A stretch of DNA of 64,000 bases, from the NCBI GenBank assembly GCA_013396635.1, contig WBMW01003233.1, positions 806,018 through 870,017 on the forward strand, written 5' to 3'. The notes beneath the pieces are model-generated. The model searched no databases and had not been told where the DNA came from. It worked only from the letters and a program-made list of their open reading frames with translations. Shown piece by piece: positions 1 to 12,646 of this stretch; the first letter of the stretch is position 1, and each line of letters opens with the position of its first letter. Both the position numbers and the translations under genes were made by a program. The DNA comes from Penelope pileata (Eukaryota; Chordata; Aves; Galliformes; Cracidae).

Positions 1-224
1 AGCCCGCTGGCCAGGAGACTGCCAGAGAATTGATTCCTTCTGTGAAAAACAAGGACTCCTTATATCATCTCTTCTGCTGTGACTTTGTGCTGGATGCAGA
101 ACATTTAGGGAAATGGTAGTGGTGTTGGTATCTTTTTCAAGAAATAAAGGAATAAAAATATTTCATGTGTCCTTTTCCTCACATGTATCCGCATGCTAAA
201 GCCAGTTTTCAGTAATTCTTGGAA
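1..224. other. Non-coding sequence, nothing recognised
   Basis: AT-rich sequence with no open frame of note and no repeat that I recognise. It directly precedes the old LINE remnant that becomes recognisable near 225. Confidence 0.5.
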
Positions 225-1000
225 TATCGGGAATGTTCCAGAAGGCTGAAAGGAAAAATTATGCTGTGGCAGTATCTTAAAAGGATTAACAAGTCCTGGG
301 TTCGCAATAAGGCTGTCAGCAACACTGCAGTCCATGGTAAAATGAAACAGGAAAAGAGAGAGAACTTGATTAATACAGCATTAAAGGAGAATAATGCAAT
401 TAATGCCAATCACCCTGGATTTATGGAAAATAGACTTTGTCAGAGAACATTTCCTATCTTTTTTGATGAGGTTATTGAACTGATTGATAAAAGTAATCAT
501 GATAATGTAATATACTTAGATTCCTGTAAGGCATTTGACTTAGTACCAGACAGTATTTTGATTAGGAAACTCAAATGATGTAAAACCAATATAGCAGACA
601 GCATTGAGTGAATTAAGAGCTGGCTAACTGATAGGTTTAAAAGTATAATTGTAAACAGGGACTCAGTACCCTATGAGTGTTACTGATGGAGGCCTGCAGA
701 GATTGTGGTTTGTACTTTTCAGGAAGCTAATAGGAAACAGGAAAGGAAAGAGGAGAGTTAGGAGGAGAATTATGAGGAGAGAAGGGGAGGGNGAGAAAAA
801 ATTGAAAATCATTGCTGATCAAATTATCAGATGACACAAAGACTGGTGGACTGAAAAATAATGAAAAGGAAAGGTCAGAGACAGAGCAAATGCAAATTTA
901 ATTTCTTAGTAAACTGAATGAAAGCAGAGGATATATGCTCTAGAAGAGCATAATCACATTGATCTAGAAATAAAGATAATAAGCTCCATAAACTTACATT
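225..1000 (+). mobile_element. Ancient CR1-lineage LINE remnant, reverse transcriptase region
   Basis: Degenerate reverse-transcriptase segment of a CR1-superfamily non-LTR retrotransposon. A frame open from 219 to 578 (119 codons) contains the order expected of LINE RT: a block ending NAINANHPGF (usual form NANQHGF), then FFDEVIELIDK, then the catalytic-region block NVIYLDSCKAFDLVPD, which matches the family's YLDF-KAFD-VPH motif. Beyond the stop, the next family block (KSWLTDRF, then IIVN) is readable near 615-655, and SDDTKTGG, the counterpart of FADDTK, near 830-860. The wording is closer to the crocodile/turtle-type CR1 branch than to the young chicken CR1 subfamilies, which is my inference from remembered consensus sequences. 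Stops, frame shifts and the missing GVPQGS block show that it is dead. No 3' tail is visible. Confidence 0.75.
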
Positions 1001-1012
1001 ATCAAAGTTTTC

Positions 1013-1042
1013 ATTTCAATGTGTTAGATTTCAATGTGTTAG
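1013..1042. repeat. Tandem duplication, 15 bp x 2
   Basis: The unit ATTTCAATGTGTTAG occurs twice without mismatch and with no spacer. It looks like a recent replication-slippage event. Confidence 0.9.
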
Positions 1043-3802
1043 ACACATCCTGCTCTTACATAAGTGAAAAACTTGTGTTGTGGAAGCAGTAGTAAATACT
1101 AGCATTCTTTTCATGACTTAATGTTGTTTTAACATAATTTGATCTTTTTGTAAACTTGTTTAACTTCTAACTGCATAGGGCAATGAGAAGAGGAAGAGAC
1201 AGAATCCTTCCCATGTAGAGACTGTGTTTGTCCAGAAGCAGGTATCAGCCTTTCAATTAAACTTCAGGATGGAGCTGTCAACTCTGAAACATTATAGCAG
1301 AAGAAAACAATATAACAGTATGATACAGTCAGCCAGCTGTGGGTTTGCTGGGAAAAAAAAAAAATAAATGGATTCAGCTAAAAAATTTTCAATAAGCCTT
1401 TTCAGAGTTATACACCAGGGCATAAATAACATCTTAGTGCTAACAATGAAAGATTATTCACAATAAATGTTCAGGAAACTGGTGGAAAAGGATTAAGCCA
1501 ATTAAGTTTCAACTCTAAGAAAAAAATAAGGGGTCAAAACATAGGAGTTAATAAGTGTTATACTGCTTTCTAGTCCTGTTGTGCATGTGGCAAAAGCAGA
1601 CCATTAGCAGTGGGAAATGTCTCTTTTTTTCATCTCTAACTGCAGCCAGACGTGCAGGAATAATTATTGGAGGTGATCAGGGACTCCCCCAGGGCCTCCC
1701 CTAGAGAGGTGCTCCCTGCATTCCCTCAACTCCGGCAGGACTGGGAAGAGCTGGGGCAGATCCGTCAGCCCTGTCACTTCCTGGTTTGCAGCCCATGTTT
1801 GCAGCATCCCGCATGTCCCTCAGAGAGAGCCTCAGGTGTGGGGAGTTTGGGCTGCAACAGTGCTGAAATTCTTGAATTTGTTTAAGCCCACCCATACAAT
1901 ATCATTTAGAAGTTAGCTGGACAGGATGGTTCTTTTTCTTCCATTTTTTTTTCCTTTCTCAAACAAAAGAATGTATGTGGCTTGGTTCCACAGAGAAACA
2001 GGAAATTGGAGTTTTCAACATCAAACTTGAACAAAACCAAATTTTGTGATTCTAGTAGCCATTTTAGAGTGGACCCATGGCTTTTTGTAGTACAACCATA
2101 TTCCCTTGCTTAGTTTCTAATTTCAAGCAAAGATCTTGTCTTTATTCATGTAACTTATCCCGCTATCATCACATCATATTGTTAAATGCACTCATTACGT
2201 TGTAACTGAAATGTTAGTGATAAAGGAGCATAGAACTGCCTCCCTGAGTCAGGCTACAGCCTTACATGAGCAGAGTAAAGGGTTAAAACTGAAATGCCAC
2301 AATCACATCCCTATTTTGTCCAAAACAAATACAGCAGAGTTTTACAAAAAGACAGTAGGATCTCACATTGCTCCAAGAAAGCAGAAAATATTTATTTGTT
2401 TATTATTTTAAAAGTTGGAGTTACTCATCCTCTGCAGGAGAACTCTTTTAAAATCAAGTCCAACAGCCTGCTACCAGATCTCTGCTACCAGAGACCATCC
2501 AGGTGCATTTTTCCATGATTATTATTGGAGAAGAAGATATTTTCAGCTCTTACCTCATCTGTCATTTTCCTGTGCTTGCAGAATGTGGGACAGGGTGGAG
2601 AACAGAAAGATGAAGATTTTGGCAGCTGAGTGCATTCAAGCTGATTTGCTGGAAACTGACAAGTCACGGATACATGCTTGTATTATAGGAGACATACATT
2701 AACTGCATATTTCAGCAAGAGTCAGTGTATTCGTATTTCAGTAGTTTCCAGGGTTTCTTTGTCAAGCATTTTCTCAACTTCGGAAAACAACATTGCATGA
2801 ATTTACAATCAGTCCATATTTGCAACAGCTGTTCACAAGTATTGGATGCAGAAGTGTATTATGTTTTAAAAGGGAGGAAGAGATTCTTAAATATAGTTGG
2901 ACAGTACATGTTTAATACCATGAATGAAGGATGTATAGGCAATTGGTTCAAATGCAGATGAATGATAGTCCTGCCACACCTTGGAAATATGCCTTTCCAG
3001 ACACAAACATTGGTGATTTCTGCATTCTTCTCGTCTGAAAGAGTGTTCAGTTCAGAATGGGACAAAGTGATTAACAGCCAACACGTCACTGAAACATAAA
3101 TGTTCAAACAGGTCTGCTATTTCTGTCTGTTGGTTGTTTTTGTGTTTTTTTTTCCCACAAGTTTGGAAAAGTATTTTGTTTTGAGATCATCTATGGCTGT
3201 TTTGATTAACAGATACTTCCACACATAACTCAGAACTAACCTCTCCTTGGTCTTAAAATGAGTATACTCCTTGTAAACATGCAATTTAAATTGTTTATGA
3301 AATTTCCAGTAGCCTCATTACAGATGTTTTATTTGCCTGAGGGCACAGTTTAAACTTCTTTTTCTGCTGAAGAAAATATGCATATAACTACACCCTTGCA
3401 AACTGCAGAATAATGTTTTAAAGCCAGATTCTGGAGATGCTCAGACTCTCACACTCATGGTAACTGCAAGGAACTCCTCAATTTCTCTTCTCCATATATA
3501 AAGAAAACAGAAATCAAGCCCAGAAGAATTTAAATATTGACTGTGCATGGAGGACACGGAGACTCTCACTAGCCCAAGGGACAAGATCTGTTCGTGTATC
3601 TCTGTTGAAAGCTTAGATCATCTACTGGGAACCCATACTCTGTACATATAGCTCTTGCAAGCCTCTGGAACCTAAGCCTTGTCTAAATCCCCGTGATGTA
3701 TTCCCGCAGAGCACATCCTCTATCTTATGAATCACCTGAGAACAAGAACTCAGAATGTACTTGCACATTCCAGGGCAAAGTGAAAGCTTTTCATATTCTT
3801 CT
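1043..3802. other. Non-coding AT-rich stretch
   Basis: No gene recognised. Open frames are below 100 codons and overlap on both strands. A slightly GC-richer patch lies at 1660-1890. Around 2220-2260 the wording (GGAGCATAGAACTGCC, GAGTCAGG) faintly resembles an old reptile repeat, but too weakly to call. Poly-A occurs near 1353-1364 and poly-T near 3147-3155. Confidence 0.5.
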
Positions 3803-4500
3803 CATAGAATCATAAAACAGCTTAGTTTGGAAGGGACCTCAAAGATCACCCAGTTCCAATTCCCCTGCCATAGGTAGGGTTGCCAACCCACAGGATCAGG
3901 CTGCCTATCCAACCTGGCCTTGAACACCTCCAGAGTGGGGCATCCACTACTTCCTTGGGCAACCTGTTACAGTGGCTCACCACCTTCTGAGTAAAGAAAT
4001 TTTTCTGAACATCTAACCTAGATCTCTCCTCTTGCAGTTTAAAGTCGTACCACCTTGTCCTACTACTGTCTACCTGTGTAAAAAGTCAGTTCCCCCTCCT
4101 TGTAAGCTTCCTTCAACTATCAGTAGGCTGCAATGAGGTCTCCCTGGAGCCTTCTCCAGGCTGAACAAGCCCAGCTCCCTCACCTTTCTTTGTAGGTGAG
4201 GCGCTCCAGCCCTCTGAACATCTTTGTGGCCTCCTCTGGACCCACTCCAACAACCCTGAATCCTTCTTGTGCTGGAGGCCTCTTCTGGAGTACTACTGGA
4301 TGCAGTATACCAGATGGGGCCTTAAAAGGGCAGAGTAGAGAGGGACAGCCACCTCCCTCTCCCTGCTGGTCACCGCTCTTTTGATGCAGCCCAGGCTACT
4401 GTCAGCCGGAAGGGCTGCAAGCAAACACTGCTGGCTCATGTCCAGCTTCTTGTCTACCAGCACCCCCAAGTGCTTCTCAGCAGGGCTGCTGAAGGGCATA
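3803..4500 (-). mobile_element. CR1 LINE, 5'-truncated, ORF2 C-terminus and 3' tail
   Basis: Read on the minus strand, this is the last ~700 bp of a CR1 retrotransposon. The 3' end lies at about 3803, where the plus strand reads CATAGAATCATAAAAC, the reverse complement of the ATTCTATG tail. The following GGAAGGGACCTCAAAGATCA is the hallmark CR1 3' UTR. The frame 4293-4499 (minus) translates to the C-terminal part of ORF2: a KHLGVLVDKKLDMSQQC block, then LGCIKRAVTSREREV, then PLYSALLRPHLVYC, all diagnostic of CR1 ORF2 downstream of the RT. Frame shifts break the rest. The 5' end stops abruptly at about 4500, as expected from incomplete reverse transcription. Confidence 0.93.
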
Positions 4501-7500
4501 ACAGAAATAGGAGCCTTCCACCTTTACACATTAACACATCAGTAGATGTGTACTCATATATATAAAAGGTTTGCAAGGAGTTGAAATGCAGCACCTTTTA
4601 CTTAAAGGACAAAATATAGGTTTTTACTGAAGGTTATTTGTCTGCCAAGAGTAGGGTCTCACTCATACAGTGTACAGCACCTCACAGAGATGTGATCTTT
4701 CTCTTGAAATCTCTACAATCCACTGCCTCCCCCAGGAGGACTGACAGGGATCTAAAGCACCTGCTATAAGTCTGCTTCAGTAGGTACCAGAACATTAAGC
4801 AACCTAGTTAGGTGGACTGAATCCAGCCTTAGTGCCTGAATATTGTGCCCTTCATTTTATCCCCTTCTTCTCTCCAGGTCTGTTTGTGTTCAGTTTCCCT
4901 TCCACCCTGCTAAGCTTCTGGAGCAGGTATCTCTTCTTCAGCACGAGCTGGCAGAAATGGTCCACTATCCTGTTGTATAAGCTTCTAGTTTCTCTGCCAG
5001 GTGACATCTTTCGTAGGCTGATCTGGAAAAAACAGACCCTAGGTAGGTCACTTTGTTGCTTAAGCAACCTGCTGCCTTTTGTAACAAATGTGAGTAACAG
5101 GAGCTAGCTCATTGCTTACAGCAGTTATGCTACAGTGATCTGGGAAACACATTCATTTCTCTGTGCTACCATGATACAAAGAATCAGGCCAACATGCAAA
5201 GACAACAGAAAAGATGAAAAGTCATCTAACAAAAAGCAGAGCTGGCAGCCTTCTAGTGACATAGACATGACACTCAAGTTGTCCTCCATTCTCCACAGCC
5301 TCCTTCTGATAAAAAATAAAAGGTTCCACAAGCACAACTCATTTGGATTTATTTAGACATAGGAAAATTTTGTATTGCAGGGCTGTTTTCTGCTTTCTTC
5401 TCCTCTCCACAATCTATAGACATTTTATGAGTTTAGTAAAGGCTAATGGTGCTCTAACCTTCTCAAAGCATCCAAGTGCTGACATAGCTCCACTCAAGCC
5501 CCATCCCTCCTGCCAACATCCTTGTGGCAGCATCAAGGAATGGCCAAGGGCCTCCAAACGGTCCTCCACGATTTTTTTCACAGCTTCTGTAGATTTTTCT
5601 GAGTACATCTGGAAAGGCACAGATGAGAGAGAACATCTCCAAGTATCTACTGGAAAGACCAAGCTGCTGGCTTCCATGACTGTGTGTGAATAACTCAGCA
5701 CTGACCTGACCTGCACACCTTTAACAATACTGTTCTTTACCCTGAAAGAGGGCTGTATACGGATCAAGTTACAGGAGGGAATATGTTTTGTTTTTTTAAA
5801 AAGCAATGTAATAAATGTACAAGTAAAATCCTGTTGAGATACTGCTTTGACAGGAAAGTCACAGAGGGTGACTAGAATGCCATTACATAAATTAGTTGTG
5901 TTTATTCATTTCCAAACTCAGCCTGCTATTTTCAATTACACTTCTAACACAATGCCTGTGCAGAGGCTTTTTAAACACCAAGCTTTTCCAAAGTTATTTT
6001 TACAATCTAGTTAGAAACTTCTAAAAATGGAACATTTCTAATACAAAACCACAGTTTAAACTTTAATAACTGTTATCATGTGCCAGTATGGTCTGACTAA
6101 ATTATATACTTCAATGACTTAAAAGTAAAAAATAAGAAAGACAAGAAACAGGAGCCTAATAGAGCCAAGTGCGATGCAGGTAGGGGTCCCAGCTCAACAT
6201 TCCTCAGAACTGTTTATGTACACAATGGAATGCTCTAAAGTTTCGTTTATCATGTCATTCTGCAGTATCAGCTCTTTTTCTACACAATGCTAATCTGGGC
6301 CAGTTGAGGAAAAGTTTGGCTTTAGCTACTCAAATCATCGTAAAATCCCTTGCTTTTCTTCACCACAGCCAATCATTCAGGAATATAAATAACAAAGATC
6401 ATCCTGCAATCAGAAACAAGAACTCCTCTAACAAATAATGAATGAAAGCTGGGATTGTGTTGTTATATCTGGTATTTTACAGAGAAACTGGAAGTTTGAT
6501 GAACTCAATCAAATACTATTTGCAAGATAAATACAAAAAAAAAAAAAAAAAAAAAAAAAAAGGAGAGAGAGAGACTGCTGTAATGAAATACAGATTTTCC
6601 ATTTAGAGGGTAATAACTGAACGTTTTATGACCTACACAGATTCCATCAGCATTTCTAATGACAGTAGAAATATTTCTGGAACAAGATAGATTTCCCAAA
6701 GGATTTGCATCATTAGATGACTGACCTTCCCTAATGAAAGGAAAATAAGTAAATAAGTGTCTTTAAAAATATATTATTGTGAACAATTTGATGCCAGCAT
6801 TGAAAACTCTTCAATATTACGTGAACTTCCAAGCCCATGTTGTTAACATGAGCATAAATGCTTATAATAAACTTTATGAAACATAGGCTAAGAAGGACCA
6901 AGTCAAGGACTGTGTGTGTATGAGCTGCTTGTATTTGTTGTATCACGACTGACATAAGAAAAGAATCAGTATTGTATTAAGAAAACCAGAAACCTAAAGC
7001 CTCAAAGATTATTAGAAGGATAAATAATGTTCTACTTCTAATAAGCTGCTATCATTTTCAGCCTGAAATCATGAATCTGAATTATTTGACTGAAGGCATG
7101 AAGTTATCCCTGTGATGCCATGGTAGAAACCAAAATCCTTTCAGTTCTGTTTTAAATGCTTGCTAAATATCAGTCCTTTAGGTGGCATTGTCTGAAAACA
7201 AAGCTCCTACAAGTGATTATATTATGAAAACTCCAAGATATTCAAAATCAGGTTTTCTAGTACTTCTGTTATTATAGAACAAAATATCTTGAGCCAAGTC
7301 AGAGAGGATGGTTATGATACCTTTTAGTCACAAAAGAAAGAAGGAAAGAAAACAACATCTGTAAATTATGGTGTGCTCAATGGAGCAACACAGAGATGGT
7401 TAGAATAAGAATTTTTATGAATTTAAGCACATTCTACTTGCATCACTAAACCAGTCCAGTACATCAAAAGGATNCTTATGCCCCCCTTAACTATTCCACT

Positions 7501-10500
7501 GGCAGAGGAATGCGGAAGTGAGTTATGTCCTCGGCTCCGCTCAACACTGCCAGGATGTTATCAGTATCTCAGAGGTACAAGATAAATTCATACTAGACAC
7601 TACGAGACGTGTAGCTTCTGTTAGAAACTAGGACAAGGATAAAGGAAATAACTGAAACAAGTAATTGCATTTTTTCAAAAAATATTTTAAGTCTCTTTTC
7701 CTCAGTTAGGTATTGGTTTCTGCTTTATTATTCTGCCTCTTTTTTTTTCTCTCTCCAGAGTTTGCAGAAAAGGATTGCAAACAAAGCAAGGGTCAATCTT
7801 AGACATGGAAATAATCAGAAAAGGCAGAAAACTGATAACAGTTTCACAACATAACACTGAAACTCATTTGTCCACAAATAGGACTTCAACATTTTCAACA
7901 AGAAATCTCAAAAAGGAGTGGAGAACAAGGTGACAGAATTGACTGCATGCTACAGATGGTGATATATCCAAGCACATTGTCAGATTTGACTTCTCATATT
8001 TTCCAGGGTGCTTTCTTTTTGTAACCACATCCTGAGAAATTTAACAACATAGCTGAAGGCCAACTAAAATCCCTCTCCAACTGTAACACTTAGAATCTGC
8101 TGAGGCTGGAGCAGTGAGAGACCAAAGGATGCCCTGCCAAATCGGAAGGAACTCAGCAGGAGATGGAGTGGGAAAGGAAAATGGAGGCAAGCCAAAGGAG
8201 GACAAGGATAGGCTGCTCGGATATTACACACACATATTCATGGCCATGACACATCACACACTTGGCAAAAAGGAGCTGATGGAACCAACACTAGAGTTAA
8301 AACAGCGATGCACAGAAAAGACAGGCAAGGGTTTGCACTGCAACTCCTCTTCTTGGTCCCCTGCTCTGAGAGCATCTAAGCTGCATCTGCAGTCTGTGTA
8401 CATCTTCCCTACCTTGAACACATTCAACTTTGATGAAGATGAAATGAATTGCATCTTTACACCAGAATTTCTTTATTTTTGCCCAGAATGACAAGCTTGG
8501 GTTGAGAATAAAGCTACAAACTGGAGTTTTTCCGCACTCCCTACTGCATCCCGTTCTCAGTTCCAAACCTGACAACATGTCTCTAATGACACATATCACT
8601 TTCGAAACACTGTATTTCATGGTGAAACTGATTTAGGCAGGCTGGCGATTAAGGTTTTCAGCAGACCAGGCAATGCTCCCTACTGCTCTAACTACTCTTT
8701 CAACAAGGCAGGTATATTATCTGTACGTTCAGGCTTAAATCAGTTGAAACCATGGAGATTAAAGCTTTATATTTAGTATTTTCAAACTTATCAATAGGGC
8801 TGGATTTGGCTTGAATTTTTTTTATCTGCTAATGGAAACTTGACAATGCTTACCTTTAACTAATGTTAAACTGAATGAATGCCTGTGAGACTACCCGAGC
8901 CTGCAACGCTAAGGCTGAGCAAAGCGGGTTTCAATAGTCAGAGTCTTTATTGTAATTGACTTAGGATGAGTGAATATTCTGAAGATTTTCCTATCCCTTC
9001 AGGGTTTTTCAGTAAACTCAGTAAATCTAATTTCAGTTAGGTGGAACAGTAGATTCTCCTGTGAACCAGAATGTCAAGTGTTTTGAATTTTTCACAGATC
9101 TGCTCCTCCGAGAACAATACTAACTAGGCTTCAGAATCAAACATAGATCCAACCACTTAATTCCACAGACATCCTTAGGGAGACAAGACGATTAAGATAT
9201 AGAAAACAAATATCCCCCCCAGATTCCTACATAGTTAGGAAGATTTTTCCCATGGTGCAAAGTTGTACAAGACCCACCCAAAAAATCTGTTTTATCATAA
9301 CAATTGCTCCCATATTTTCTGTCAGTTTTGCCCTGGATTTGGACCTCTTTGTGTGTGGGTGTGTATGTGACAGACCTATCTCAAGTTTAGCTCCTTGCTG
9401 CAGCAGCTGCCCTCTTTCTGAGATAGGTTGGTAGAGGAAACAACTGCTCACCTTTAGGTAGAGTCACTAAAGCTTGTTTCAGCTTATAGAACTGTATTTT
9501 TCATGCTCCTTTTGTGCCTACTTTTGACAGCAACAAAACTTTCTTGCACACTCCAGAGACTTCAGGATACCCCGTGCTCATGAGATATCCCTCACCAGAT
9601 CTCCTTCCATCAGCTAAGAGACATCATCCTTCTAAATCACCCTGTTCTTCTTGGAGGGGGAGCACATCAGCAACAGGTGTTAGATCTCATTGTTCTCTCT
9701 GCACTTGACTGTGTAAGTACCTTTTGCACAGAACTTGAAAGGACAACAGTTGATCAGATTTAACACCTTCATGTGAACCACATGTAATAGTCTTTCCTGA
9801 ATCACAGCTATTAAAAAGCTGTAAACAAGCACCACAAAATAAAAACAATCCTCAAAATTCAGAAACGTAAACCTCCCAACAGGCAACTATACTCAAACAG
9901 GACAGTGAAATGTATCTAAAAAGCTTACCTTCACTCAGATTACTGTTATGTTAAAGCAGGAATAATATGGCAGCCCTAGGCATTTAATAAGAACATTGTG
10001 AGCGTGGATGCCCTTAAAGTTTGATGAAGCCTCTAGCTACAAATGGGTAAGGTTTGTCATCTCTGGGTACATATGAACATTTTGTGGGAGAAGATTCCTG
10101 TAAAATAACAGCAGTAAATGGTAAGTTATGAGAACCTCTGTTTGGTAGCTGCAGAACTCCCCATACAATATCCTGTATTTTCCTGTCATTCCATCTTCAT
10201 AATTTAAGTCCAACCTTGACGGTGTCTGCTACCTTCTTTCATTCATGGATAAAGAAAGCTAGGAAACTTTAGGTAATGCATGAATACACTCAGAGAAATA
10301 GGTGTTTCTAATAGCCTCTTCTTTCAAAACCTGTGGAATCATTCTTCTCTACACGGGACTGAAATCATTAGGTATATCTCGATAATTCTTTGCAGAAGGG
10401 CACTTGGTATAAGCTCCAACTCCTTCAGCTTAGCTATGATATTTAGGTATATAGATTTAAAGTGCCACTCAAGAGTCAATGGAATAGTTCGCTCAGATGC

Positions 10501-12495
10501 GAAAAGCTGAAGTGGTTTCCTGCTGAAATACTGACTAGGAGAAAGTAACATCCCACTTCATTTCATTCCTTTCCCAGAAAATAAAATTCTGTTAAATTTT
10601 AACCTTGAACATTAAAGAAATAGACACAAAAAACCCTTGGTTTATTAACTGCAAGTCCATCCACACGCAGAAAATACTGTTGAGCTGTTAAATCACCTCA
10701 ACAGTATCAGTGATAAACAAAAGTCTTTACCCACTCTGAGTAAAAAGACCTTGTAACACTTCCAGAAGTACTGGCTCCTTTTCAGACCAAGTCAACGCAG
10801 CAATATGAACTACGAAACTCAGCCAGAAATCAGACACCGCCTTTGTTCTAATCCCATCCTTTCCTTTAAGGGCAGTTTCTTTGCCAGAAGCATTTTGCTC
10901 CAGTGCCATTACTAGTTTCTTACCCTGTTTTTACCATGGTTTCATCAACAGAAGCAACAAGGCAGGGAAGGGTATGGCAAAAGATGGAAAGATCATGAAT
11001 AATTGCACTCATCAGAAACTTTCTCTGGGTTTCAAAGGAAAAATATTATTTGGAAAAATGTGTTGATAACATCAATTGTTTGTGAATAATTAGCAGCTGA
11101 TGTGAACACTGAAAGCAAAAATGAAACTGAGAAGGATGCCTTTGACTAAAAGTAGTGCTATGTATTCATTACTAGAAATAAATATGTTTATTTTTTCTTA
11201 TCATACTGGCAAAGACATACCCTCTTCAGAGGTAGCTAGCTGTTTTTTGTAATGATCTGTCTTTGAAGGCAAACCAGAGGAAAAAACCAGCTGTGGCAGT
11301 TCTCTAAAACTTTTTAAAAAGTTAACATTTAGGTTTTTATTTTCCTTTCAGTAATATTAGATGTTAGCCCCCAGATGCTCTCCAAGCAGAATGATATCTT
11401 TCTTCTCTTTATTAGTTGTCCATAGTGATGCCCTATCCTCCCTGTAAGTAGATGAAAACACTGAAAAAACACAAGTATTTTGTATTAATTTATGCTGTGC
11501 CAGAATATTAAAGGGAGAATATGGTGTGAAAGGATAAAGGGATGCTATAGTACTAATAATACAGAGAAGATGAAAAGCCTATACTTAATAAATAAACGGA
11601 TAGGGATTTCTTCACTGTCACTTGGTTTTACTGGTAGTCATTAGCAAACAAACTTTTTCCCTCAGCTCTCTTCTCTGCATATAGTTAAGCACTACTTCAT
11701 ATAAATATATCTTGACAGAAAAAAAGCATTATTAAATTGAATTAAATTTTCAGGTTACTGCTTTCTAACAGAAAATAAAAGGATACTGCTGAGAGAAAGC
11801 AGCAAACTGAAATTATATGTAAAATAGTTTTAAAAAGAAAACTGAACATTTTCCTGGTTCTTCGTTTTATATCAGGAAACTAAGAAAAAATATTTAAAAA
11901 AATTTTGCTAAAATCTAAATGTAATTTTATTTTAATTGCCATACAAGTTGACACTCAAATGTTCTTTTTGACCAGCTTGAGTAATATCACGCTCCTGTGA
12001 ATGGAAAACTTTTTTTTCTGGAACCCTTTTATGATTAGGGTGTAGTAGCTCAAAGGATTACAAATCACTGAAAGATGAGAAAGAATCCTAACATTAATGT
12101 GATTCCTTAATTGTTAAAATTCCCTGCTTAATTCTGCAGCCCTAGAAGGATTACTCTCTTCAGTAATCAGTCTTATAAAGCATATTTAGATACAGTAACC
12201 TGAACTTGATCTCAAAAATGCAACAGTAAATTAACTGCAACTCCTCGGTTAAGCGGACTCTATAGGAATGTCTTGATGTTAAGATATTTTTCATGAACTT
12301 CACAGAGGGCTCTCACAGTGATGCTCATATCTGGATTTCGGAATATGAACCTCCTGTCAGAAACAGGAAAGTTGGCAGTGGCTGCCTAGTGCTGGGTATA
12401 CCTCATACATATGTAAGCCCATAATAAAGACAGGGAGAGCAGGGAAAAAGAGCCCTGCAGTTTTAAGGGGAAGTGTCTAGGCTTTTTGCTTTTCT
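4501..12495. other. Non-coding AT-rich stretch
   Basis: No gene recognised. The longest frames are 5414-5806 (minus, 130 codons), 5343-5693 (plus) and 8114-8491 (plus, 125 codons). None resembles a known family, and several overlap antiparallel. A 27-A run followed by GA repeats lies at 6535-6575. Poly-A/T and AT-rich simple sequence are common. A single undetermined base lies at about 7474. Confidence 0.5.
6535..6575. repeat. Poly-A run followed by GA microsatellite
   Basis: 27 consecutive A residues, then GGAGAGAGAGAGAG. No gene-like or retroposon body is recognisable upstream, so I call it simple sequence rather than the tail of a processed copy. Confidence 0.9.
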
Positions 12496-12646
12496 GAGAA
12501 GGGAAAGGAAAAAGAAACTGAAAAGGTAAAGGAAAAAATATAACAAGGGGGAAAAAAGAAACAGAAAAGAGGGAAAAGAAAAAAGAAAAAGAAATTACAA
12601 AAAAAAAGGGTGGGGGTTGAAGAAAAAAGGAAAGAAGAAGAAAAAT
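12496..12646 (+). repeat. Long polypurine tract
   Basis: About 150 bp almost entirely of A and G on the plus strand, built from irregular GGGAAAAGAAA-type words and interrupted by only a few pyrimidines. The Phe/Pro/Ser-rich minus-strand frame at 12386-12679 is a translation of this tract, not a gene. Mirror-like purine tracts of this length can adopt triplex DNA. Confidence 0.85.

Noticed and set aside
6535..6575. Poly-A as tail of a processed pseudogene
   Set aside because: No open or gene-like sequence upstream and no target-site duplication visible.
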